The position numbers and the translations under genes were made by a program. A stretch of DNA of 64,000 nt from Symbiodinium sp. CCMP2592. Taxonomy: Eukaryota; Sar; Dinophyceae; Suessiales; Symbiodiniaceae. The stretch spans positions 310,001 through 374,000 of the forward strand of contig CAJNDT010006132.1 of NCBI GenBank assembly GCA_905221615.1, written 5' to 3'. Below are positions 11,594 through 22,010 of this stretch, one piece after another (position 1 is the first letter of the stretch; each line of letters opens with the position of its first letter). The notes under the pieces are model-generated. The model had not been told where the DNA came from. It made no database searches and saw only the letters and a program-made list of their open reading frames with translations.

Positions 11594-12423
11594 ATGGTGG
11601 CCTCATCCCGGGCACCTGCAGTTGCAGTCGTGGCAGCAGCAGCAGCGGCTGCGGCCTTTGCATATTGGCTCAAGGTTCGCAAGGGGCTCGCCCGAAAGCG
11701 CGACAAGCACATCAGCCAAGGAATCAGCAAGCTCGCGCGGCAGATTCAGGAGCTTCTTGAAACCCGCAAGCCTCGACGCATTGAGGGACTGCAGCCAGAG
11801 ATGTACAAGTTGCCCCCCTTTGTTCCCAAGTCAACGTGGACATGCCTGGGCGATGCACTTCGCGACTGCGAAACCCTGGATGTACAGGAAGTTCCGGGGG
11901 AGCGTTTTGTCACACTGCGATTGGATGGTAGTGGCTTCTCCAAGCTGACAAAACGAATGACTGCTTTGGGTGTCTTTTCCGCTGGCTATTCAACCGAGTT
12001 CGCCGAAATAATGCGGGAATGTTGCCAGTCACTGATGGCCAAATTCAATGCTGCTTGTGGCCCTGCAAAATCGTTCTTTGTGGAACTGTGTCCGTATAGT
12101 TAGAAATTTACAAAATTTTGCTGCTCGGAACCAGATCTAGGGTTGGCGGTTGCAGGTGGATACACCCAGTCCGATGAGATGACGGTCATCATACCCGCAG
12201 CGAGCATTGTGCGAGGAGAGCAGCAGTGCCATTCACACAGTGGCCGCGTGCTGAAGATATGCAGCTGGGCTACAATTGGAAACATATATATATATATAAT
12301 ATAGTATAGTATAATATAATATAATATAATATAATATAATATAATATAATATAATATAATATGATATAATACAATATAATACAATACAATACAATATAAT
12401 ATAATATAATATAATATAATATA

Positions 12424-12483
<60 letters not shown>

Positions 12484-13586
12484 TCGTATATATATATATT
12501 CGTTCGCCGCCTGACCCAAGATGAAGCCAAGGTACACTGGCTGCATCCCATGTGACATCACTGTTCAACTATCGCATCCAGGAGCTGTTTGCGCAAAAGG
12601 GGCTTTGCATGGAAGCTTCTGGCTTGGCAACCTTCGATTGCCGCATGGGCAGCTTCGCGACGATGGAAGAGGTGCACGCATGAGCAGAGAGTTGCAAGGG
12701 CGAAAATCGCAAGGGACAGCATGCCACGGTCATACGTGATTCCTCGTGCGTGCAGGCGCTGTCTCTGATTCTTTGGCGAGCTGCTGATTGCGGTGTGAAC
12801 GGTGTGACTGATGCTGTGCACAAGTCCAAGATCCCCGGAGCCCGGAAGATCGAAGGTGGCTTGGCCTTAGCTCCGCTGCGAACAGCCTTAGGCCTTGTGC
12901 TTCCTGGCTCGGCCTCTCAGCTACGGCTAAGGCAAAGCGACTGGTGAAAAGCTGCAGTGGCTGGCTCAGAACGGCCTTCTGCCCCTCCAACCGCACCAAG
13001 CATATGGCTCCTACTTTGTCCGCTCTCTTCGGCCACATGCCCGGCTCCCAGCATCGCATGTCGTGCACACCAGCATGTACGGTCCCATTGGGTCCGACTT
13101 CGAGGCGCACGTACATGCATATGTGCATGATACATATGTAAAACTATACATATGTATGCAAAGATGCACATCATGCAAGCGTAATTATGCAAACAATTCA
13201 AACAAGTAGTCAGTAGTCGTATAAAATATGCTTCGTTTCATTGTGTTCCAACCTGCCTCGCATTACCGAGTAGGTCGTACTCGTACCGGAGAGGCGGGCA
13301 CCAGTGGTTCGATCTTCCCACGTTCACTGCAAGAAGCTGCTAAGCAAAAGGCAAATGGAAAATCCACAGCCCGAAGGCGCCAAGTCTTGAACCATCCGAA
13401 GCAAAGCGAAGCAAAGCAGATAAAGCAGCAAAGCTTGAAGAGCATCGGCTCCTCGGCTCTGAGGAGGGCGTGAACCCGAAGACCGGGGAGAAAGTGCAAA
13501 CACTTCGCTCAAGCATCCAGGAGCTGCCTGAAGCGAATGTTCTGTGCCTGGCAGCCGCTGGAAAGCTCCTGCCACAGAAAAGGTGA
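11594..13586 (+). CDS. tRNA(His) guanylyltransferase (Thg1)-like protein
   Basis: Thg1-family enzymes add nucleotides in the 3'-5' direction; Thg1 adds G-1 to tRNA(His), and Thg1-like proteins repair tRNA 5' ends. Proposed exons: 11594-12059, 12156-12263, 12532-12671, 12756-12855, 12932-13021 and 13441-13586, for about 349 residues. Visible motifs: FVTLRLDGSGFSKL (first metal-binding Asp), GGYTQSDEMTVI (SDE catalytic pair), GRVLKICSTLAASHVTSLFN, ATFDCRM, WRAADCGVNGVTDAV (in place of the HINNLYN region), GSYFVR and EGVNPKTGEKV. The amino end is a long Ala-rich hydrophobic segment followed by RKGLARKRDKH, suggesting a membrane anchor or organelle presequence. Donors are GC, GC, GT, GT and GC; the first four acceptors are AG|G. 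The start has a GCGCCATGG context. The last intron and carboxyl end are the least sure. Confidence 0.82.
12282..12500. repeat. (TATAA)n/(TA)n microsatellite in a Thg1 intron
   Basis: About 220 bp of ATAAT/ATACAAT pentamers grading into pure TA dinucleotides. It lies wholly inside the second intron of the Thg1-like gene (12264-12531). Frames full of Tyr and Ile across it are artefacts. Confidence 0.9.
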
Positions 13587-13898
13587 TGCCTTGCCGCCAG
13601 GCCATGCAATCGGCCGTACTGGCACTGTACAGTTCAATTGGCCCACTGAAAAAGCGCGAACGTGTTGCACAGTTTGGATATGTAGCTGAGTGGCGGCAGA
13701 TGCCTCGAGCACTCAGCTCCGCACATGCCCCAAAGTCTCAGGAAACTGAGATCGATGACACCCTGAGATTTCTGGCAAGATCCTCAGAGCATGTTTACAG
13801 TAGAGTCTCCTGGCGAAACATATGACCACAGTACGAAACGTGACGATGTTGGCCTCGGAAACCATACTGTAAGTCATGCAGGATGCTCGGCCTCATTG
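13587..13898. other. Thg1-L37 interval
   Basis: About 310 bp with no gene I can support. A + strand frame continues to 13825 but shows no family motif and overlaps the end of the Thg1-like gene. Confidence 0.4.
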
Positions 13899-13976
13899 TG
13901 GTCCAAGCTACGGACGGCCTCGTAGGTGAAAGTCAGCTGAAACCGAGCCGTGGGGTTCACCCTTCCCTTCGCCGCC

Positions 13977-14438
13977 ATGGGTGACGGCACCCCTGCAATG
14001 GGCAAGCGCCACAAGAAGACCCACGGTTTGTGCCCTCGATGCGGAAAGCGCTCGTACCACCTTCAGAGGTAGCTGGCGCAGTTGGGGTGTCGCACTCTCT
14101 TGCATGGATTGCGAGGGCTTCGTCCCACCTGTGCCTGCTGGCTGCAGGAAGAAGTGTGCGGCATGCGGCTACCCAGCCGCCAAAATTCGGTCGTACGAGT
14201 GGTCCAAGAAGTCGAAGCGTAGACGAGCCCCTGGAACAGGCCGCATGAGGCGGGAAGCTCAGCCCAGAGCGATCGACTCGGATAGACCGATTAGGGGCCT
14301 TTTTTGCCACTCCAGAAAGGGTGCTCGCATATATGCGGCCGTGGCAGGTACGTCAAGCACGTGGCCCGGCGATTCAAGAACGGCTTCCGCGAGGGAGGTG
14401 TGGCACCGGCCAGGAAGAAGAAGGCGGCGGAGAAGTGA
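13977..14438 (+). CDS. RPL37: 60S ribosomal protein L37 (eL37), copy 1
   Basis: Small zinc-binding protein of the large cytosolic ribosomal subunit. Exons 13977-14068, 14148-14249 and 14348-14438 give 94 residues, the usual length. It starts [20 protein letters not shown] after a perfect GCCGCCATGG context. The zinc ligands CPRC and CAAC are present, followed by [13 protein letters not shown], the family hallmark [18 protein letters not shown] and a basic tail. Intron 1 is GT-AG (79 nt); intron 2 has a GC donor. Both acceptors are AG|G. Confidence 0.96.
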
Positions 14439-14803
14439 GCTACCCCGGTCGATGCTAGCGGTGGCCTCGCTCGAAGGGCCTGTCGCTTTCCTCGATGCTT
14501 GGGACTTGATGGGTCGGATGATTCAGTTGCAAACCGAGCGGGCATCCAAAAAGTGCCTATGCTGTTGATGTTCTGGGCCTGAAGAATACAGCGAAGAGAG
14601 AGGCATTGCAGCAAGGGATGTCAGAGCTAGTTGGATTCCTGCGGTAGTGTGCAGCTCGTTTTGTCGTTTGATGCATGTCGGGCAGGAACGTCTCTCCATG
14701 TTGAACAATTCGTGAACTGACTCCTTGGTCCAAGCTACGGACGGCCTCGTAGGTGAAAGTCAGCTGAAACCGAGCCGTGGGGTTCACCCTTCCCTTCGCC
14801 GCC

Positions 14804-15265
14804 ATGGGTGACGGCACCCCTGCAATGGGCAAGCGCCACAAGAAGACCCACGGTTTGTGCCCTCGATGCGGAAAGCGCTCGTACCACCTTCAGAGGTAGC
14901 TGGCGCAGTTGGGGTGTCGCACTCTCTTGCATGGATTGCGAGGGCTTCGTCCCACCTGTGCCTGCTGGCTGCAGGAAGAAGTGTGCGGCATGCGGCTACC
15001 CAGCCGCCAAAATTCGGTCGTACGAGTGGTCCAAGAAGTCGAAGCGTAGACGAGCCCCTGGAACAGGCCGCATGAGGCGGGAAGCTCAGCCCAGAGCGAT
15101 CGACTCGGATAGACCGATTAGGGGCCTTTTTTGCCACTCCAGAAAGGGTGCTCGCATATATGCGGCCGTGGCAGGTACGTCAAGCACGTGGCCCGGCGAT
15201 TCAAGAACGGCTTCCGCGAGGGAGGTGTGGCACCGGCCAGGAAGAAGAAGGCGGCGGAGAAGTGA
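14804..15265 (+). CDS. RPL37: 60S ribosomal protein L37 (eL37), copy 2
   Basis: Second copy 827 bp downstream. Exons 14804-14895, 14975-15076 and 15175-15265 encode the same 94-residue protein. Introns and about 78 bp of 5' leader are also the same. I noticed one base difference in the shared 658-bp segment (near 15363, 3' of the gene). Confidence 0.96.
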
Positions 15266-15383
15266 GCTACCCCGGTCGATGCTAGCGGTGGCCTCGCTCG
15301 AAGGGCCTGTCGCTTTCCTCGATGCTTGGGACTTGATGGGTCGGATGATTCAGTTGCAAACCGGGCGGGCATCCAAAAAGTGC

Positions 15384-16960
15384 GCGTGCAAATTGTCGAG
15401 GTGCAAACTCTTCCACTGCCCGGCAGAATTTTTCCTTGGTAAACGAGAGAGAAGTTCTTCTCTAAGGATGCTGCCTTCTGCGCGGAGGCTCGTTGGACGT
15501 CTCAAGCACGACTGGAAGCTGCGGCAGAAGCAGCCATTTTAGTGCTGCTGCGCCGCTCGGCGGAGTTTGTTCTTGTATCTTTACATCCAACAACAACGTG
15601 CAGTGGGCTCTCACTCTATCGGATGTCAGATGACATTGCCACGGTCAGCGCAGCTGCATAGACCCAGAGGCATAAATGCCATGACAATGGCCACCAACAT
15701 CGCAGCAGGACTGGTGGCACTGGAAGAGGCAAGGGCTGCAAGTCAGGTAGCGACTGAGTCAGCGCCCTGTCGATGCATCTCCGGCATGAGTATGAGTTCA
15801 CCTCAGGAGTTTGATTGCGCTGCTGATGCTGAGAGCGAAGCAGATAGCAAAGCGCTGCAAAGAACCTTGGTAGCAGCAGAGGCATGTCTTGTTTAGACAG
15901 ACAGGCTTGCCGTTAAAGGACCGGCAGCTGCAGCTGTGACATTTGTGCACGATTGGTTGAATCATCTTGAGTTCCATTCCGACACATGGGAGCTAGAACA
16001 CACTGCTCACTGATGAAGCTCGCGACTCAGTTTCCCGTGCCCAACCGAGGTTTCTACTGCCGGGTTGCTCGCGTTCGTTCGGCTGTTGCCTTCTTGTTCG
16101 CCCGGTTTGCGTTCCCAAGCGAATCCGCGGACAGCTCGAGGCTGGAGCCGGCGAAGCGGTCGAGTGACAATCCTTGTAACAACTTGTGTGCGAGGCTGCA
16201 ACATGCACTGCTGTCCTTGGATCAAAGCATCAAGGGGCGCCTCGGCCGAGATGCTTGAAATTGCAGCAGCATCTCAGCCGCTTGCGGCCGAGGTATGTTG
16301 AGGAAGGAGTCGACCTGGGATGTCCCAACTTCGACCGGCCCAAGATGGGTTGGAAGGTGCCATACTCCCACTGGTGGGTTTATTGCTGCTAGCTTAGTTA
16401 CTGCGGTCTCCGGCTGCACCAACAATTTCCAGAGCTTTTCTGCACAAACTCCTTTTGCCGAGGCGTGCATAAAGTCAGCAATGACTTCGGCCTTTGCAGC
16501 TAGCATGCATGTGTATCGTTTGTGGCATCGAGAGAGTCTGAAAACCAAATGCCTGCAAAAGATGCTTGTTGGCCCTGCAGAACGCAGCATGCTGTAATGC
16601 AGCGTCTTGGACGTGTGCTTCCTGCAGCCGTTCCAGCTCGTAGAGACGCAACGTGTTTCAAGAGTTCTGCTGCATGCTTTCCGGTGACAAAGTTGCACTA
16701 GTTGCTAACCTGTCAACAACTTCAAAGTGGTACCGTCAGCAGCGCAGAATCTGCAGCATCTAGTGAAACATTTCTGTCGGACATCCAACCGCAATAGGAT
16801 TTCCTGGATTTTCAGCACACGCGGCTGCACGGTAGTCCATAGTTCAGGTCCCTGCATGGAGACTGGAGGCAAGTAGTTAGGGCCGAAGTCTGAACCTCAA
16901 TATTCTTGCCTTCAGTAGAAGCTCAGAAGGGCTGGCAGCCGACCAACTCGACGAGGTTCA
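15384..16960. other. Region without recognised genes
   Basis: Several frames of 70-160 codons overlap on both strands with no family motif. The + strand frame at about 15667-15896 and the - strand frame at 16222-16698 have protein-like stretches, but I cannot choose between strands. No repeats stand out. Confidence 0.4.
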
Positions 16961-17050
16961 ATGAACGAGTTGCAAGCCAAGTTGCTCAAGCGCCGGAGTG
17001 TGGTGGAGGACACTGCGCAGATGGTTGATACTGGAAATGCCACTGAAACC
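16961..17050 (+). CDS. Possible first exon of an unidentified gene
   Basis: ATG at 16961 opens MNELQAKLLKRRSVVEDTAQ, an amphipathic basic start resembling short actin-binding or scaffold leaders. It then runs into a GTT/GGT microsatellite. The function is not known and the 3' limit is arbitrary. Confidence 0.35.
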
Positions 17051-17257
17051 GCTGTGACTGTGGCTGTGGCTGCTGTTGTTGTTGCTTCTACGGGTGGTGC
17101 TGCTGGTGGTTGTTGTTGTTGCTGCTGGTGGTGGTGCTGCTGCTACCGTTGTCGCTCTTGATGCTGCTGTTGCTGTTACTGTGGTTGTTGTTGTTGGTGG
17201 TGGTGGTGGCGGCGTTGATGGTGTTGGTGTAGTCGGTGCCGGTGGTGTTGGTTTTGG

Positions 17258-17292
<35 letters not shown>

Positions 17293-17300
17293 CCACTGCT
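17041..17300. repeat. Trinucleotide microsatellite (GTT/GGT/GCT)n
   Basis: About 260 bp of imperfect GTTGTT, GGTGGT and GCTGTT words. All three + frames are low complexity (Val/Gly, Cys/Trp, Leu). On the - strand the same tract gives Asn/Thr runs. A CATCAC/CATCAT patch follows at about 17445-17480. Confidence 0.85.
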
Positions 17301-19580
17301 ATTGTTGGTCGTTAAAGTTGGGCAACGCCAACACCACGAAGATGACGACAATGCAAGCGCAATTTAACAACAACGGCCTGGCTTTCAGTGATGGCAGTTG
17401 ATACTCGTAGCAGCAACAACTCACCAGCGGCAATGTTGATCCTCAGCAACATCACCATACATCACCATCACCATCATCATGGTCAATCCCACCTTTCCTC
17501 CCAACGTCCTAAACGATAGCGCAGCAAGTGTGCTTTGGTTTGCGGATGGGTTGCTTTTCAAGCTGACCTCTTACTCCTTGCTGTCGCCAGGAGTGTGGTG
17601 CGAACTACGAAAGCGTGCCAACGCTTCGCAAGGAAGAGGATGCTTTGACGCAGGTCCGACACCTCTGGTCACAAAGCAGATGCTTGCGAATATTCCTTCT
17701 TGCTGACTTGCGAGCCCGAGGCAACTACAGTAAGCACTGCGGCAACGCCGCTCAAAACATGTTCCGGGCTTTGTTACCCCTTCAGCTGGCTCCACGCAAT
17801 ATGTCTGCACAAATCTGCTGCAAAACCGCGCACATCAAGTGATTTGAGGTGCGGCGGTGTTTAAGCGCACACCAAGCCCCTGCGGCTCAGGCCTTAAGAT
17901 TTGCGCATTTCACAGTGGCCATCTTCGAAACAGACATGTCGATCGAAACAGCATTCCACCAAATCACAAGGTTTATGGTGGATATAAGTCATATATCGGG
18001 CCAAGATTGATCAGAGGTGGCTGTGCCGAGGTGGTGACTTCCAGGCTGCGATTGAGCGGCGGAGGGCCACAGTCGACGGTGACGGCCAGACCTTCGAGAG
18101 CACGCCCACCACAAAGACCGACGTTCTTGTGCTTCCCGAAAGCCCGCCTAGAAGCCCTTTCTGTTCCTGTCTGCATTAGCCGCTAGTGAGAGGATTATGA
18201 GCGGGAATTGCACAGGCTCAGCCCAAGTCTTGTGGTAAGAGGATGTGGCTTAAATGCTGACACGAGGGAGTAATATAGTAATAGGTAATCAGAAGAGTGT
18301 GCATGGTGCACTCATGCAGCCAACACCGACAGCAAGACGACGAGTTCGAGGGGAGCTGAAGAAATCACACCTTGAATCGCGAGGGCATTTCAGCAGGAAC
18401 TGCCGTGGTGTTGCCCATGTAATTACTGGTTATCTGCACACTGCCCGGACAGAACATGCTCTGGGGATCTCTGGGGAGCCAGTTGTCCGTAGTGCGCGGA
18501 TTCTCCGGCATCTGGTCTTCAGAGAGTTGCGCCGTGGGAGGGGCAATCGTAGTTGGATTCATGCGCTGAAGTTCCCTTCAAACTGTTAACGAAGATCGAA
18601 CACCTGTTGGCTCTGGGTTTCAGCAGCCGTTCGCGGCCAGGACTGCAGATGTGACAAGTTCCGCATCAACGCCGTCTGGCGCCAGCCCAGCAGGCCTGAA
18701 GCATTCAATCTCTGTGAATTTTTTGCTGCTGCCTGAGTTGGCATTTCATATTTTTGTTCCGGCACCCGGCGATCTGCCAAACAAGGCATCAGGCCTAGCT
18801 GCGGCACGGTGGATTTCAAGAAGCGAATTGCGGCAGCCTCAAACATGTTTAGTTATTTGCATGATGGCCGTGTGTCGCAGTTGCGTCCATCGAATCAGCA
18901 GAGACTTTGGTATGCTATGGCATGCTGTAGTCTAAACAGAAGCTGCGCTGTCCAGGATCAACAGCGGGCAAGTGTGGATGGCGGAGCGCAAACGTTCGTT
19001 TGCCCCTCAGCTGGCCAAACCTGGATATAGACACGAGCAGAGCGGACCAGCCGTGCCCCGAGTTTTGTCTTGTTATGCTCCTCAACATTCGCTCCATGTC
19101 CGATCTCTGTAGCCTGCGGACACGAGAAAGAGCGCCTTCATAACGGAAACCGAAACCCGTGGGCCGCTTCTTCGTTGGCATCATGCCACCAAGGAGAGCC
19201 GACCGAGTGAGCATTGTGCCGATGCCGGAATGGCGGTGCCCAATGCTGGTGGCTCTGCGGGCCAGGCGCGCTTCGATAGGCAATGGCTCTCGCATCCCAC
19301 GAAGCTCGACTCGTGCGGCATCAGGTCTTCGAGAGCACGCCAGAAAAGACAACAGCAGATTGCGCACTCGGCTTACCGGCTTGCCCTTGCGAAGCTGGAA
19401 TGTCGTGGAGCTTCTTTGGCTTGAGGTCTCAAGTATCCGGAGTACCATGCAGCTGCCCGAGCTGCCTGAGCTGCAGCTGCCACTGGCTTGGAGTGTAAAG
19501 TCTGGAAAAACTCCGTACTGACAGCTTGATTTGCTCAAGTCGCTTTTCGTACGTGGCCTGCCGTCGGCGAGCCCAGGCCT
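17301..19580 (+). other. Unassigned region with scattered possible exons
   Basis: Three + strand segments look translated rather than random. About 18035-18165 reads GDFQAAIERRRATVDGDGQ, then a Ser/Thr/Pro-rich part. About 18770-18880 reads GDLPNKASGLAAA and DFKKRIAAASNMFSYLHDGR in overlapping frames. About 19255-19425 is a basic segment. They may belong to one multi-exon gene ending near 19815. No domain was recognised. A 233-codon - strand frame (18915-19616) overlaps and is probably a shadow. Confidence 0.3.
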
Positions 19581-19582
19581 GC

Positions 19583-19815
19583 TTCTCCTGTCCAGGAACA
19601 GGAGACTGAGGATCAAGAACAGGAGGAGGAGGTTGGAAGCAGGGCAGCTCTTAGAAATGAGATTGTTATGCCATGTGTTGCATCTCTTCGGGCCTCGGTG
19701 TGCGTCAAGGCTGGCGATGACGAGGACGAGGAGGCAGAGGAAGCGGAGGTCTCTGACGGAAGTCCCACCAACCCGGCTGCCGCGACCAAGGCTCCAACGA
19801 TGTGTCGGCTCATGG
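19583..19815 (+). CDS. Possible exon encoding an acidic segment
   Basis: The + frame read from about 19583 gives a Glu/Gln-rich start ([20 protein letters not shown]), then [20 protein letters not shown] before merging into the GT microsatellite. The strong acidic bias with mixed codons suggests real coding, perhaps a nuclear protein. Both limits and the function are unknown. Confidence 0.35.
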
Positions 19816-19816
19816 T

Positions 19817-19885
19817 GTTGGTGTGTGTGTGTGTGTGTGTGTTGTGTGTGTGTGTGTGTGTGTGTCTGCGTTTGTGTCTGCGTCT

Positions 19886-19924
<39 letters not shown>

Positions 19925-20262
19925 TGTGTGTGTGTGTGTGTCTGTGTGTCTGTGTGTCTGTGTCTGTGTGTGTGTGTGTGTGTGTGTCTGCGTTTGTGTC
20001 TGTGACTGTGTGTGTGTGTGTGTCTGTGTGTGTGTGTGTGTATGTGTGTCTGTGTCTGTGTGTGCGTGTCTGTGTCTGTGTGTGTCTCTGTGTGTGTGTG
20101 TGTATGTGTGCGTCTGCGTCTGCGTCTGTGTCTGTGTCTGTGTGTGTCTGTCTGTGTCTGTGTGTGTCTGTGTCTCTGTCTCCGTCTCTGTCTCTGTCAG
20201 TGTCTGTGTCTGTGTGTGTGTGTGTATATAATAGAACTGTATATATATATATATATATATAT
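19817..20262. repeat. (GT)n microsatellite, then a short (TA)n
   Basis: About 410 bp of GT repeats with interspersed CT, CG and AT variants, then a (TA)n run of about 28 bp at 20234-20262. It creates Cys-Val, Val-Ser and Cys-Leu pseudo-peptides in all + frames. Confidence 0.93.
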
Positions 20263-21616
20263 GTAGAGATGTGTTACGTTGATGCTAGTCGTGTTCTACA
20301 GCAGTCGTCACGACAGCTGGACGGCAACCTCGCCTGCAGTGTGATTTCCGCAGATCAGTTCTAGTCGGTCAAAGCCATCCACCGTCGGGCCAATCGTCTC
20401 CGTTTGACAGATTGTTCGCAGTTTCGTGTTGCTCGATGCTCGTCACTTGTGCCTCCCCCTATGCTGATGAATTGCCATGGTCCCCTCGATTCGAGCACGC
20501 GACAGTCAAATTCTCCTGCTTCCGTATCCAGCCAGAATGCTTGCAACCCTCGGGTGTTAAGCCGGGACTGACCACCACCACAGCACAGCAAGTGATGCAG
20601 GCTTCGCATGGACCATTTGCTTCAGAACACCATTCATGCGGGCTTCGACCTTGAGCTTCTGCTCTGAGCCCATCCCCTAGGTGCTACGTCGATACTCTCG
20701 AGAGAAATGGTGCCTAGTGAACCCGGAGAACTTGAACCCGGGGAACCTTCAATTCGTGTGAGGAGCCGAAGACGACTCTCACTGCTTCGAACCGCCGAGC
20801 AGGGCACCTCAAACTAGAGATGTTTCTCTTGTGAGTTTGCCTTGTCCAGGTCTCGTGGCTGGTGGGCTTAGCCCATCCGCTACAGGACGAATTCGAGAGC
20901 GACCCGTTTGCTGTAGCTGCACCTGGCTGCAGCACAGCACGAGCCTCAAGTGAAGCTTGTGCCGTGGCTGGGCTTTGTACGGCCGGGCTGATGCCGTCGC
21001 TAAGGTAACTCTCCGCCTCCGCGCCGATGGGCAGAGGTGTCACCTCGAGCTGTCAGGGTCAATCTCCGAGTTTTTCAGGCGCACATCAATGGATGGGCCT
21101 TCCCGTCCGTTTCTCCTCGGTTCCATGTGGCCACAGTACTCTGCATGCTGATGAGGCCTGAAGATGCTTCTGGCTCCTACGAGGCATCGCATGGCGCATG
21201 GCATTTGCAGATGTGGCCTCGGGCAGCCTGTGACACCTGGTGCACTGCCAGCCAATGCATAGCCGCCCGTCCAGAAGAGGTGAAGCTCTTCGTGGGCAAG
21301 GGCTGGAGAAAGAAGTCCTTCAGGACATCTGTTTTCCAGGCTTCTTCAAGGTCCCAGGCAGCCGCTCCAAGCTTCACCCAGGCTCATGAAGCCACAGCTG
21401 CCATGTGGTGTTGGTACAATGGCAAGCACGACTACGTCGCAGGATGTGGCAAGCGAACGAAAGCCTTTCGGAAGTGTTTGACACAGTGTGTGCCTTAAAA
21501 CGTGCGGTGGACTCGCACTGCCAACCCAGCTCGAAGCAGCTGATGGTCACCTAGGATCTGACGAACCGCAACTCGATCCTTTGTGGTGCCACTTGGCTGT
21601 TCTGGTATCACTCGAA
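20263..21616. other. Region without recognised genes
   Basis: A + strand frame at 21037-21498 (153 codons) and an overlapping alternative near 21290-21390 (GLEKEVLQDICFPGFFKVPG) look mildly protein-like but match no family I know. The rest shows nothing notable. Confidence 0.35.
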
Positions 21617-21804
21617 CCTGTCCACTCCTGCAGCAGCGGTGGCAGCAGCAGTTGTTGTAGCAGTAGAAGTAGGAGTAGTAGTTGTTGTTGTTGCGGCAGC
21701 AGCGCTAGCGGGAAGATTAGAAGCAGTGGCATTTAGAAGGTCGTCGTCGTGGTAGCAGTAGTAGGAGTAGGAGTATAGTACCACTACTAGTAGTAGTAGC
21801 AGTA

Positions 21805-21847
<43 letters not shown>

Positions 21848-22010
21848 CGGTAGTGGTAGTGGTACTAATAGTGGTAGTGGTAGTGGTAGTGGCAGTAGTC
21901 GTGGAGGTGGTGGCAGTAGTAGTAGCAGACTACTTCCACTACTTCTACGTCTACTTCCACTTCTGCTTCTGCTTAGGCTTATACTGCTGCTGTTACTCCC
22001 CATCCTCCTC
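21617..22010. repeat. Trinucleotide microsatellite (AGT/GTA/GGT/CTT)n
   Basis: Imperfect AGTAGT, GTAGTG and CAGCAG words, changing near 21930 to CTACTTCCACTTCTG words, a purine-pyrimidine mirror of the first half. Confidence 0.85.

Larger units (their letters stand above)
13899..15383 (+). repeat. Direct duplication carrying RPL37 (658-bp units)
   Basis: Unit 1 is 13899-14556 and unit 2 is 14726-15383, essentially identical through leader, exons, introns and about 118 bp of 3' flank. The 169-bp sequence between them (14557-14725) is unrelated to what follows unit 2, so the duplication boundaries are sharp. Confidence 0.93.

Noticed and set aside
12100-12561. - strand Tyr/Ile-rich frames
   Set aside because: Artefact of the TATAA microsatellite inside a Thg1 intron.
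13290-13330. tRNA-like GGTTCGATC word
   Set aside because: No acceptor, D or anticodon stems can be formed around it.
18915-19616. 233-codon - strand frame as a gene
   Set aside because: Arg/Ser-rich composition without motif, overlapping + strand segments of better quality.
19531-20364. 277-codon frame full of Cys-Val repeats
   Set aside because: Most of it is the (GT)n microsatellite; only the acidic part before 19815 is a possible exon.
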